From NCBI GenBank assembly GCA_002440235.1, contig DJRZ01000052.1, positions 36,396-95,123 on the forward strand: a stretch of DNA of 58,728 nucleotides, written 5' to 3'. The notes beneath the pieces were generated by a model. The model was not told the origin of the DNA. It did no database searches and saw only the letters and a program-made list of their open reading frames with translations. This stretch comes from Alphaproteobacteria bacterium UBA6347 (GTDB lineage Bacteria > Pseudomonadota > Alphaproteobacteria > CAAGCB01 > CAG-977). Positions 1-7,064 of this stretch are shown in pieces; the first letter of the stretch is position 1, and each line of letters starts with the position of its first letter. Position numbers and translations under genes: made by a program.

Positions 1-1242
1 GGGGTTGCCGTCGGCGTCGCGCGGGATTTCGCGCTGAATGGGAATCCGTTCCATCGAAATTTCCATTTTGATGGCTTGGAAAATATCGGTCAGCTCTTCG
101 TGCAGGTCGGCGTATTCGTACTTCGGCTCTTCGTGGTGGACGGCGATGTCCCCGATCGCCAGCGTGGCGACGGCGGATTTTCCGGTTTCGTCCAGCAGGT
201 AGTCCAAACCGCGCGTGTTGTATTCCTCGATCGCGCGCTTGAACCAGCCCAAATGCCCCTGACGCATCGTCCAGCCCGTCGAAACGCCCGACGGCGTGCA
301 GGTCATCGGTTCCAGATCCCAGCCGGGGATAATCATGGATTTCAGCTGTTGAACGGCGGCTTGGCAGCGGTTCATGAAATCTTCGGGAACCATCAGTTTT
401 TCCCACGGCTTGACGACGATTTCGGGCGGGGGCGGCGGCGCTTCCTCTTCGAACAGGGGCTTCATCGGCGCCAAAGGTCTGATGACCGGTTTCGCGGTGG
501 AAAAGAACAGCGGCGAAATCACGGCTTTGTACAGGACGAAAGCGAGAGCGACGGCGGCGCCGATGGCGATCAGTTTGATCTTTTGGCGCTGGGCGTTGTT
601 GATGTGCATCAGCTTCGAACCGCCGGGGGATTTCAACAGATCCCACAGGTCGACTTCTTCCGTGCCTTCGATTTCCCAGGACGCGGGGGCGATTTTGCGT
701 CCCCAGTCCGGTACCGCCATCATGGCGAAAAACGCGCGTTTGGCGTCTTCCTCGTTCAGATAAAGCAGGTCTTCTTCGGACAGGATCAAGTCGTTTCGAA
801 TGGCGATGAACCACCAGCCTTCGTCGACTTCGAACACGGCGACGGACGACGGCTTGTCGCGGAAAGTGTCCGCCAGCGCGGCGGCGGCGGACGGCATGCC
901 CGCCTTGTGCCCTTCGGTCGAATTGCCGATGCCGTACTGGGGCGACGTGCCCGACCGCAGACAGAACAGGTCGGCGCCTTCCATAAAGTTGTCGACAGTT
1001 TCCTTGACTTCCGGATAGGGATCGTCGGTGTCCTGCAACGGCTGCCAGAACAGGCTGACGGCGTATGTCGTGTCGTTGACGGTGATCGTCGGTCCCCAAG
1101 GGGGATCGCCGTCTTCGTCGGCGGGCAGTTCGGATTCGGTTTCGGATTCCGGAGCCGGCGCGGCGGCGTTGTCCGCGTCCGCGTCGTCTTCCAGTTCGTC
1201 CAAATCGTCCACCGTCAATTCTTCGTCATCATCTACAGCCAT
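1..1242 (-). CDS. PilO2-like type IVb pilus biogenesis protein (partial, C-terminus beyond left edge)
   Basis: Reading leftward from the ATG at 1242, the frame stays open to the window edge (414 codons). The N-terminus is a very acidic low-complexity stretch (about residues 1-50). Next comes a globular cytoplasmic part containing WWFIAIRNDLILSEEDLLYL, then one membrane segment near residues 219-240 (LIAIGAAVALAFVLY), a proline-rich linker (EEEAPPPPPEI) and a periplasmic part. This architecture matches the PilO2/PilO family of R64-type and TCP-type type IVb pili, where the protein is part of the inner-membrane assembly platform. The gene starts 17 bases after the secretin stop, which is the R64 pilN-pilO order. 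The family call rests on architecture and neighbours. The lost C-terminus prevents a length comparison. Confidence 0.7.
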   Translation of the reverse strand, partial: MAVDDDEELTVDDLDELEDDADADNAAAPAPESETESELPADEDGDPPWGPTITVNDTTYAVSLFWQPLQDTDDPYPEVKETVDNFMEGADLFCLRSGTSPQYGIGNSTEGHKAGMPSAAAALADTFRDKPSSVAVFEVDEGWWFIAIRNDLILSEEDLLYLNEEDAKRAFFAMMAVPDWGRKIAPASWEIEGTEEVDLWDLLKSPGGSKLMHINNAQRQKIKLIAIGAAVALAFVLYKAVISPLFFSTAKPVIRPLAPMKPLFEEEAPPPPPEIVVKPWEKLMVPEDFMNRCQAAVQQLKSMIIPGWDLEPMTCTPSGVSTGWTMRQGHLGWFKRAIEEYNTRGLDYLLDETGKSAVATLAIGDIAVHHEEPKYEYADLHEELTDIFQAIKMEISMERIPIQREIPRDADGNP

Positions 1243-1259
1243 GTTCGACTATCCGTTCG

Positions 1260-2855
1260 TTAAAGGTCTTTCATTCTGGTTTCGGGCGACAGCGGCGAAA
1301 TCAGCACTTCGGGCGTCAGCAAGATGACCATGACGTTGCGCGCTTTTTTCGCGGCGTTGTTGACGGAAAACAGTTCCTTGTCGTTGCTGGTCGACGTCTG
1401 AACTTCCTCGAACCCCGTCAGCATCAGCGTCGCGCCGGAGGTCATGGCGACTTCCTGAACGAAACCGCGGGTTCTGATCTTGGGCAGCTGGACGGTCGTC
1501 TGCGTTTCGGTGCCGCCGCCGGACGCCTTGTCCATGTCTTCCAGTTCCGTCAGCGTCATCGTGAACATCATCAGCAGACGTCCGTGATCCAGAATGCGGG
1601 GCAGAACCTCCATCGTGAAGCCGTAGTTGATTTTCGCGGGCGTGATGGAAACGGACGTCGTGTCCGAATTCATCGTCGTTTCGATTTTTTCAACATAGGA
1701 CTGGTTGGTCGACACCTGAATCGGCGCGATGCGGTTGTTCATCGTCGTGACCGCCGCGCTGGTGACCAGCGACGTCGTGCCCTGCGTGTTCAGCGCCTGC
1801 AAAATCAGGCTGGTGTCGCCGACGTGCTTGTCGCTGGAAATGATCGACATGTTCAGATTGCCCGACAGGCTGTCGATGGTCGGCGCCGCGGAGGTCGCCG
1901 TGAATTTCAGCTTGTCTTTGACAAAGTTTAAAACCGAATTGACGTTCAGGGACATCTGGCGGTTGTCGTTCAGCGTGACGTTCAGCACCTTGACGTTGAT
2001 GGCGACCTGACGCGACAGCTTTTCGTTCAGGCTGTTGACGTACTGCGAAATGCGCTGCAGCGTGAACGGCGGAGCGGTCACGGTCAGCGTGCCGTTCGTC
2101 GGAATGACGTTCAGCGACGCGCCTTCGGGCAGCATCGCCGTGACGGCGGTTTCCAGCTGCGTCCAGAAGTCCAGTTCGACGGACGAATCCATCGACGCGG
2201 ACGTCGTGCCGCCGCCTTCGCCCGAAGACGTGCCGGCGATGTTCGCGCTCAGGTTCGATTTGACGGGCAGGGCGTAAATGGTGAAGACGCGCGTTTCCAT
2301 TTTATAGAACGTGATCACGCCGTTTTTATAGCGCCACCACAGCGAAAAACGCGAAACGATCTGGTCCAGCAGTCCGCTCAGCTTGCCGGAATAGGCGGGC
2401 ATGAACAGATCGGAACTGGTGTTGCTTTCGACGCCGCCGACGCTTTCGTTGTTTCTGCTGTCGCCGTTCGCGGCGTCTTTTGCGGCGCTTTTGACTTCGC
2501 TGAGAATCATGTCGTCGACGCGGACGGTGATGCCCGTCAGCGACGTGATCTGTTCGGAAATCTGCAACAGGGAAACGGGGGACGTGCTGATCAAAGTGAT
2601 GCCGTCTTCGGTTTCAAAACGCGCGGGCAGCGGATCGCCTGCGTTGACGCGGACGCTCTGGTTGCCCAGCCAGATGTCGTCTTTGACGGCGATGGTGTCC
2701 ATTTTGTACTGTTCGCTGGGCGTGAAGGGGGCGTCCATCGTTCCTTGGATCTTGTCCAGCGTTCTGTCCGTTTCTTTCAGAACGGAACGGTACAGACCGC
2801 ACGACGTCAGCCCGAACAGGCAGGCGCCGAAAATCAAAAGTTGTTTAGTCCGCAT
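1260..2855 (-). CDS. PilN-type lipoprotein secretin, type IVb pilus outer-membrane channel
   Basis: 531 residues. The N-terminus is a lipoprotein signal ending in LTSC (Cys19). An STN/N0-like region follows near residue 100 (ITSLTGITVRVDD). The C-terminal third is secretin-like, with PKIRTRGFVQEVAMTSGATL and LMLTGFEEV resembling the conserved secretin beta-strand signatures. Lipidated secretins of about 500-560 residues are characteristic of R64 PilN and the TCP/BFP type IVb pili. The product would form the outer-membrane pore through which the pilus or cargo leaves. The start follows a strong GGAGG six bases upstream and overlaps the preceding lipoprotein gene by 11 bases, implying translational coupling. 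Confidence 0.85.
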   Translation of the reverse strand: MRTKQLLIFGACLFGLTSCGLYRSVLKETDRTLDKIQGTMDAPFTPSEQYKMDTIAVKDDIWLGNQSVRVNAGDPLPARFETEDGITLISTSPVSLLQISEQITSLTGITVRVDDMILSEVKSAAKDAANGDSRNNESVGGVESNTSSDLFMPAYSGKLSGLLDQIVSRFSLWWRYKNGVITFYKMETRVFTIYALPVKSNLSANIAGTSSGEGGGTTSASMDSSVELDFWTQLETAVTAMLPEGASLNVIPTNGTLTVTAPPFTLQRISQYVNSLNEKLSRQVAINVKVLNVTLNDNRQMSLNVNSVLNFVKDKLKFTATSAAPTIDSLSGNLNMSIISSDKHVGDTSLILQALNTQGTTSLVTSAAVTTMNNRIAPIQVSTNQSYVEKIETTMNSDTTSVSITPAKINYGFTMEVLPRILDHGRLLMMFTMTLTELEDMDKASGGGTETQTTVQLPKIRTRGFVQEVAMTSGATLMLTGFEEVQTSTSNDKELFSVNNAAKKARNVMVILLTPEVLISPLSPETRMKDL

Positions 2856-3507
2856 TTTCGTCCTCCTGAGTCGTCACTAACAGTACGCGGTTGCCTTTAT
2901 AGAATGTCCCCCACGGCGCGGGTCTGGCGCGGGCGAAAGAACGGATCAAAGCCGATGCGACGTCCATAAAGCGTCCGCGGAACATCGCACCCGCCTCCAA
3001 AACGTATTCGCGGTCGGTGCTCCACACGACGCGCCAGCCGGCTTTGTCGCCCCAGTCGTTCAACAGGGAACGCACGGACGATCCTTCGGTCGCCAGCCAG
3101 TCTTCAACGGGGTCGGCGGGATCGTAATCGCCCGATCCGTCGTTTTGATTGTCCGTCGCGCCGGTCTGGGGCGCGGTTTGATTTTGGGCGTTGTTCAGCG
3201 TGTCCGCGTTCAGCATGGCGTCTTTGGAACTGTCGTAGCTGTACAGTCCGTTCGATCCCGACGGCGCGGCGGTCGCGGACAGATCTTCGCCGCGGTAGCC
3301 GTAAGTGTTCTGCAAAACGTCGGGGGGCGTGCGCTGACCGAACTGACCGCCGCCGACGGGGGCGGTGAAATCGGGCGCGGCGGAAACCGTTCCCGCCGAA
3401 ACGCCCGTCCAAGCGGGGTCGCCGTCAATGAAGCGCGTGCATCCGTTCAGCAATACAACAGCCGTCAACATGCTGAAAATGCTGATTTTTTTGTGTGGAT
3501 ACGCCAT
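2845..3507 (-). CDS. TcpQ/PilL-domain lipoprotein, secretin partner
   Basis: 220 residues with a lipoprotein signal ending LLNGC (Cys23), a low-complexity Ala/Gly/Asn/Asp-rich middle, and a C-terminal domain (about 140-215) reading RSLLNDWGDKAGWRVVWSTD then GRFMDVASALIRSFARA. That domain is the TcpQ/PilL C-terminal fold (an N0/STN-like module) that docks on the pilus secretin. The gene lies directly upstream of the secretin and overlaps it, as expected for a secretin-interacting lipoprotein in type IVb pilus loci. A GGAG nine bases before the ATG supports the start. Confidence 0.75.
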   Translation of the reverse strand: MAYPHKKISIFSMLTAVVLLNGCTRFIDGDPAWTGVSAGTVSAAPDFTAPVGGGQFGQRTPPDVLQNTYGYRGEDLSATAAPSGSNGLYSYDSSKDAMLNADTLNNAQNQTAPQTGATDNQNDGSGDYDPADPVEDWLATEGSSVRSLLNDWGDKAGWRVVWSTDREYVLEAGAMFRGRFMDVASALIRSFARARPAPWGTFYKGNRVLLVTTQEDENAD

Positions 3508-3690
3508 AAAACAATCTCCAAAATTAAAAACAAAACGCTTGTTTAGGGTTACAATTAAAGCATTAAATTATTTAAGAAATCCTTTATGCAAAGCGAAAAC
3601 TCCGTCCGAATCAACGCTTTTCCGAAAGGATCGACGGCGAAAAGGGTATCAGATTCCCGCGCGCGATTCAATCCGCCGCGCGCCGCGAAA
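3508..3690. other. gap between two leftward genes
   Basis: This 183-base AT-rich spacer separates the scaffold gene from the lipoprotein gene. No gene or hairpin terminator was recognised. The length leaves room for a second leftward promoter. Confidence 0.4.
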
Positions 3691-5967
3691 TCACCATTGT
3701 TTGTAATACAGGCGTTCCTTAACGCCGCCGTTTTCGCTGGTGTATTCCGTGTACCCCTCTTCGGGCAGGACGATCATGCGCAAAACGATGGTGTGCGGCG
3801 TGCGGTCTGTCATGACGGGAATGATCTGCACGTCTTCAACCCCGACGCCCGTCAGCGTGCTGCGGATTATCGCGAACCGCTTTTCCTGCAAAGTCGGGCT
3901 TTCGCTGCTCATGCGGACTTCGACGGCGTTTTGAATGTCGTTTTTGACGCGCAGACCGAACGCTTTGATCCATTTGACGGTTTGCGCGGACATTTCGGAA
4001 CTGTCGGGACGGAACGTCAGCCGCAGTTCGGACGGAACGGAAAAGCGGTTTTCGTTTTCCCGTTTGGCGGTCGCGGGCTTCTGCGCCGTCGTTTGGGCGG
4101 CGGGCGTTTTCGGTTTTTTGACGTCGCCGGCGGTTTTTTTTTCCTCGGGCTGTTCGACGGGCGCGCCCGAACCGATGGACGGCAGGGCGTCGACTTCCGG
4201 CTTTCCGAAAAACGAAAAGATCTTGTTCACCAGACCGTCGTCCGCCGCGGCGGCGTTTCCGGACGCCGGAGGCGTCGCGGCGGGGGAGGTCGACAGGGCG
4301 GCGGACAGTCCCGCCGGATTTGTCGGGACAGCCGCGACCGGCGCGGTAGCGGGCGTCGCCGCCGCCGTCGGCGCGGACGCCGTCCCCGTCTGCGGGGTTG
4401 ATCCGCCCAAGGGCAACAGCAGCGGATTCGCTTTCGTTTCGGGCTTTTCCGTTTCGCCGACCGTCCTCACGGGGGCGGAGTTGACGACGTTCCCGGCTTC
4501 GTTCGCAGGCGCGGTTTGCGTCGCGACCGGCGCGGGCTGTTCGTCGGCGATTCTGAACGCGCGGGCGCGGTCCGCCGGAACGGATTCGGCGCTTGCCGAC
4601 CAGACGGACGGGGCGTCGGATTGCGACATGCTGGTCCACACGGCGGCTTCCTGCCTGTCGAGCCAGTTCAGGCTTTTGTTTCGCGCCGCCGTTTCAACGG
4701 GCTTCGCTTTGCCGTTTCTGTAAATCACGGACGCACCGGCGTTTTCCGTCGCCGGATTGTCCAAGGGCGTCAAAACGCCTCCGTCCGGTTCCTTTTCCGG
4801 AACGGGCGCGGCGGGCTTTTCGGTCGCCTTGGTTTCGGGCGTGTTGGATTTTCCGCGCACTTTGGCGACTTTCCACAAGCTTTGCGCGTTTCCCGCCAAA
4901 TGCGTCGATTTTACGGGAACGGGAGCTTTTTTCTCTTCGTTTCGCGCGGCAACGGGGGCGGAAGCCTTCGTTTCGGCGGGCGCGGGCATCGGCGGCGGAA
5001 GAACCGCCGCTTCCGTTTTTTGCGCCGCCGGTTTTTCAACCGCTTCGACGGGGGCGGGAGCGACGGCGTCGGACGCGGATTTCGCGTCGGCGTCCGCCGT
5101 TTGCTTCGCGCCGTTCATATCCAGCATCGCCGCGTTTTGACGGGCGATTTCGGCTTTTTCTTTCGCGGGGTCTGCTTGTTCGGTCAGTTCGCGGCGCAGG
5201 GCGGCGACGTCGATCCAGCGCGTTCCCTCTTCTTTCGGCGCGGGAACTTTTTTGACCTTTTTCTTTTTGGCGGCGGGGACGGAAATCTTTTCCGCCGCTT
5301 TGACGGCGGACGCGGCGTCGGCTGTTTTTATTTCCTTTGACGCGGCGGGTGCGGGCGGTTCGGCGGCTGTTTCGCGCGCCCGAACGTCGCCGGATTCATT
5401 GGCGGCGGTCGCCGGAGCGGGGTCGTCCAGCAAAGTTTCGGACGCCGCGACGGATTCGCCGGACTTGTCCAGCAGATCCAGTCCGGACGCCATCAGACTG
5501 TCCAGCGAAACGCCGCCGTTTTCGGCGGAAAGAAAGGGCTTTTCAACGGGAACGGGTGCCGTTTCGACGGCGGGGGCGGCGTCCCGTTTCGCGCGGGTGC
5601 GCAAAACGGGCGGACGCGAAACCGCGGCGACGGGGACGACGTTGCGCAAATCGGGACGCGGCGTTTCCGCTTCGGCGGCGAAATAGGGGGCGGGCGCCGC
5701 CGATCTTCCGCCGGCCGCCATAATATAAAGATTTCGTTCCCCGACCGCGCCGGCGGGCTGGACGTCGACGTATGTTTTGACCAGAGCGCCGCGGTCGACC
5801 GCGGCGCGGTGGTTTTTCAGAACGTAAAAGGAAAATTTGCAAAATCCCAGAATCAGCGCGAAATTGAACGCCAGAAACAAAGCCGTCCCCGCGGAAACGG
5901 GAAAACGTTTTTCACGGGACTGGTTCGGTTCTGCGCGCATCATTTTTTCCGACATAAAACGGGTCAT
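3691..5967 (-). CDS. membrane-anchored Ala/Pro/Lys-rich protein with OmpA-like C-terminal domain
   Basis: 758 residues. A short cytoplasmic N-terminus leads to one membrane helix (about residues 25-48, TALFLAFNFALILGF). A very long, probably disordered region rich in Ala, Pro, Lys and Glu follows, similar to TonB or envelope-spanning linkers. The end is a compact domain of about 90 residues (LRLTFRPDSSEMSAQTVKWI ... RFAIIRSTLTGVGVEDVQII) with the strand-helix-strand spacing of OmpA/MotB-type periplasmic domains. It would span from the inner membrane to the peptidoglycan or secretin. It is the first gene of the leftward operon, which fits a scaffold linking an inner-membrane machine to the downstream lipoprotein and secretin. 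The exact family is not recognised and the OmpA-like call is by pattern only. Some upstream in-frame ATGs near 5938-5952 are alternative starts. Confidence 0.55.
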   Translation of the reverse strand: MTRFMSEKMMRAEPNQSREKRFPVSAGTALFLAFNFALILGFCKFSFYVLKNHRAAVDRGALVKTYVDVQPAGAVGERNLYIMAAGGRSAAPAPYFAAEAETPRPDLRNVVPVAAVSRPPVLRTRAKRDAAPAVETAPVPVEKPFLSAENGGVSLDSLMASGLDLLDKSGESVAASETLLDDPAPATAANESGDVRARETAAEPPAPAASKEIKTADAASAVKAAEKISVPAAKKKKVKKVPAPKEEGTRWIDVAALRRELTEQADPAKEKAEIARQNAAMLDMNGAKQTADADAKSASDAVAPAPVEAVEKPAAQKTEAAVLPPPMPAPAETKASAPVAARNEEKKAPVPVKSTHLAGNAQSLWKVAKVRGKSNTPETKATEKPAAPVPEKEPDGGVLTPLDNPATENAGASVIYRNGKAKPVETAARNKSLNWLDRQEAAVWTSMSQSDAPSVWSASAESVPADRARAFRIADEQPAPVATQTAPANEAGNVVNSAPVRTVGETEKPETKANPLLLPLGGSTPQTGTASAPTAAATPATAPVAAVPTNPAGLSAALSTSPAATPPASGNAAAADDGLVNKIFSFFGKPEVDALPSIGSGAPVEQPEEKKTAGDVKKPKTPAAQTTAQKPATAKRENENRFSVPSELRLTFRPDSSEMSAQTVKWIKAFGLRVKNDIQNAVEVRMSSESPTLQEKRFAIIRSTLTGVGVEDVQIIPVMTDRTPHTIVLRMIVLPEEGYTEYTSENGGVKERLYYKQW

Positions 5968-5998
5968 GGCTTTTCACTTTGATTCAAAAAGACAAATC

Positions 5999-6027
5999 AG
6001 TATATACACGCGGATTCTAACGGTAAA
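5999..6027 (-). promoter_or_regulatory. sigma70-like promoter for the leftward pilus operon
   Basis: On the minus strand TTTACC is followed after 17 bases by TATACT, about 30 bases before the first ATG of the leftward operon. Only the sequence match supports it. Confidence 0.45.
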
Positions 6028-6204
6028 GTCCTTAACTATCGGTAAATGCGTTTTTGTTTTCGGGACGGAAAGGCGATTTTTCCGGAAAATCCCGTGTTTT
6101 CAAAATGTTTCAAATTCGTGACATTTTTTTTAAGGAAGTGTAATTTTTTGATTTTATCATTTAAAATCAATACGTTAATATTGAAATCGGGCGGCTTTTT
6201 TTTG

Positions 6205-6234
6205 TTGGACAACGGCGGCGGTTTTTCATATTCT
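6205..6234 (+). promoter_or_regulatory. sigma70-like promoter for the rightward VirB-like operon
   Basis: TTGGAC and TATTCT are separated by 18 bases, about 45 bases upstream of the pilin-like gene. With the leftward promoter it makes the 5968-6278 region a divergent promoter block, markedly more AT-rich than the genes beside it. Confidence 0.45.
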
Positions 6235-6278
6235 GAAACTATGAAGAGCACCAACACTTTCAAACAAGGAGAATGAAA

Positions 6279-6596
6279 ATGAAACTGTTATATTTGGCAT
6301 TGGCGATGCTGTTCGCCACTTCTTCCGACGTTTTCGCTCAGGACGCTTTCAGCACCGTCGTCGGCAAAGGTAAAACATTGTTCAGCAGCGTCAGAACGGT
6401 CGTCTTCGTTATGGGCGGTTTCGGTCTGGTCGGTCTGGCTGTCGGCGCGATCTTCGGCGCCGTCAAATGGAAATGGTTCGCCTCTCTGGCGTTCGGTCTG
6501 TTGATCTTGGCTATCGCGAGCCAGGTCGTCAACTACTTCACGTCCGGCGGCACGGGTTCCGCGTACACTGACTACGACATCGGTTCCACGCTGTAA
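6279..6596 (+). CDS. VirB2/TrbC-like pilin subunit
   Basis: 105 residues with a cleavable signal peptide (MKLLYLALAMLFATSSDVFA) and two hydrophobic segments (VVFVMGGFGLVGLAVGAIFG and WFASLAFGLLILAIASQVV) joined by the short polar turn AVKWKW. Size and two-helix hairpin topology match VirB2/TrbC pilins of type IV secretion systems. Two in-frame ATGs exist, at 6273 and 6279. The AAGGAG at 6266-6271 lies one base from the first but seven from the second, so 6279 is preferred. The following gene is VirB3-like, the normal virB2-virB3-virB4 order. Confidence 0.7.
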   Translation: MKLLYLALAMLFATSSDVFAQDAFSTVVGKGKTLFSSVRTVVFVMGGFGLVGLAVGAIFGAVKWKWFASLAFGLLILAIASQVVNYFTSGGTGSAYTDYDIGSTL

Positions 6597-6612
6597 TCCA
6601 TGCGAAATCACG

Positions 6613-6645
6613 AAAAGAGGGAAGCGTTGCTTCCCTCTTTTTTTT
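6613..6645 (+). terminator. intrinsic terminator after the pilin gene
   Basis: A perfect 13-bp stem (AAAAGAGGGAAGC with its complement), a three-base loop and a run of U. It sits inside the operon, between the pilin and the VirB3/VirB4 genes, so it probably makes the short abundant pilin transcript end while a fraction reads through. Confidence 0.85.
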
Positions 6646-6773
6646 GCCGTCCGACCGGCGCGGGCGAACATTTTTGACGAATGACTTTCCTTTTGTTTTT
6701 TTTGAACATATACTTTATAAAGGCTTTGTTCATTTTTTTCGGATAGCCTTTTGAAAACGGAAAGGATTGAAAT

Positions 6774-7064
6774 ATGCGCGAACCCATTTTACGAGCCGTC
6801 GCCATGCCGCCCAGAATTTTTTGGGCGCCCTTTCTGCCCGCGGGCATCAATCTGGCGATTCAGTTTCCGTTTATGTTCATGGGTATGGGAATTTTTGAAA
6901 TGAACCCGCTGATTTTCGTGTTCCCGATCGTGATCGCGCATACTTTTTTAATCGTGTACGGCGCGCGCGAACCGCATTTGTCCGCGATGATTCAGGCGTT
7001 CGGGCGCGTCGCCGGCGGATCGAAAAACATTTATAAGTGCAAAGGAACGAAACTTGCTTCCTGA
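6774..7064 (+). CDS. VirB3-like inner-membrane protein
   Basis: 96 residues with a hydrophobic core of two adjoining helices (about 18-62) and the VirB3-like opening RAVAMPPRIFWAPFLPAGIN. The family is a small inner-membrane component of type IV secretion that works with the VirB4 ATPase. AAAGGA about nine bases upstream supports the ATG. Its end overlaps the VirB4-like start by 11 bases, so the two are co-translated. In some systems VirB3 and VirB4 are fused; here they are separate. Confidence 0.75.
   Translation: MREPILRAVAMPPRIFWAPFLPAGINLAIQFPFMFMGMGIFEMNPLIFVFPIVIAHTFLIVYGAREPHLSAMIQAFGRVAGGSKNIYKCKGTKLAS

Noticed and set aside
76..1263. A 395-codon forward frame at the left edge
   Set aside because: It is a shadow of the leftward PilO2-like gene, which shows the expected membrane helix and linker and fits the operon.
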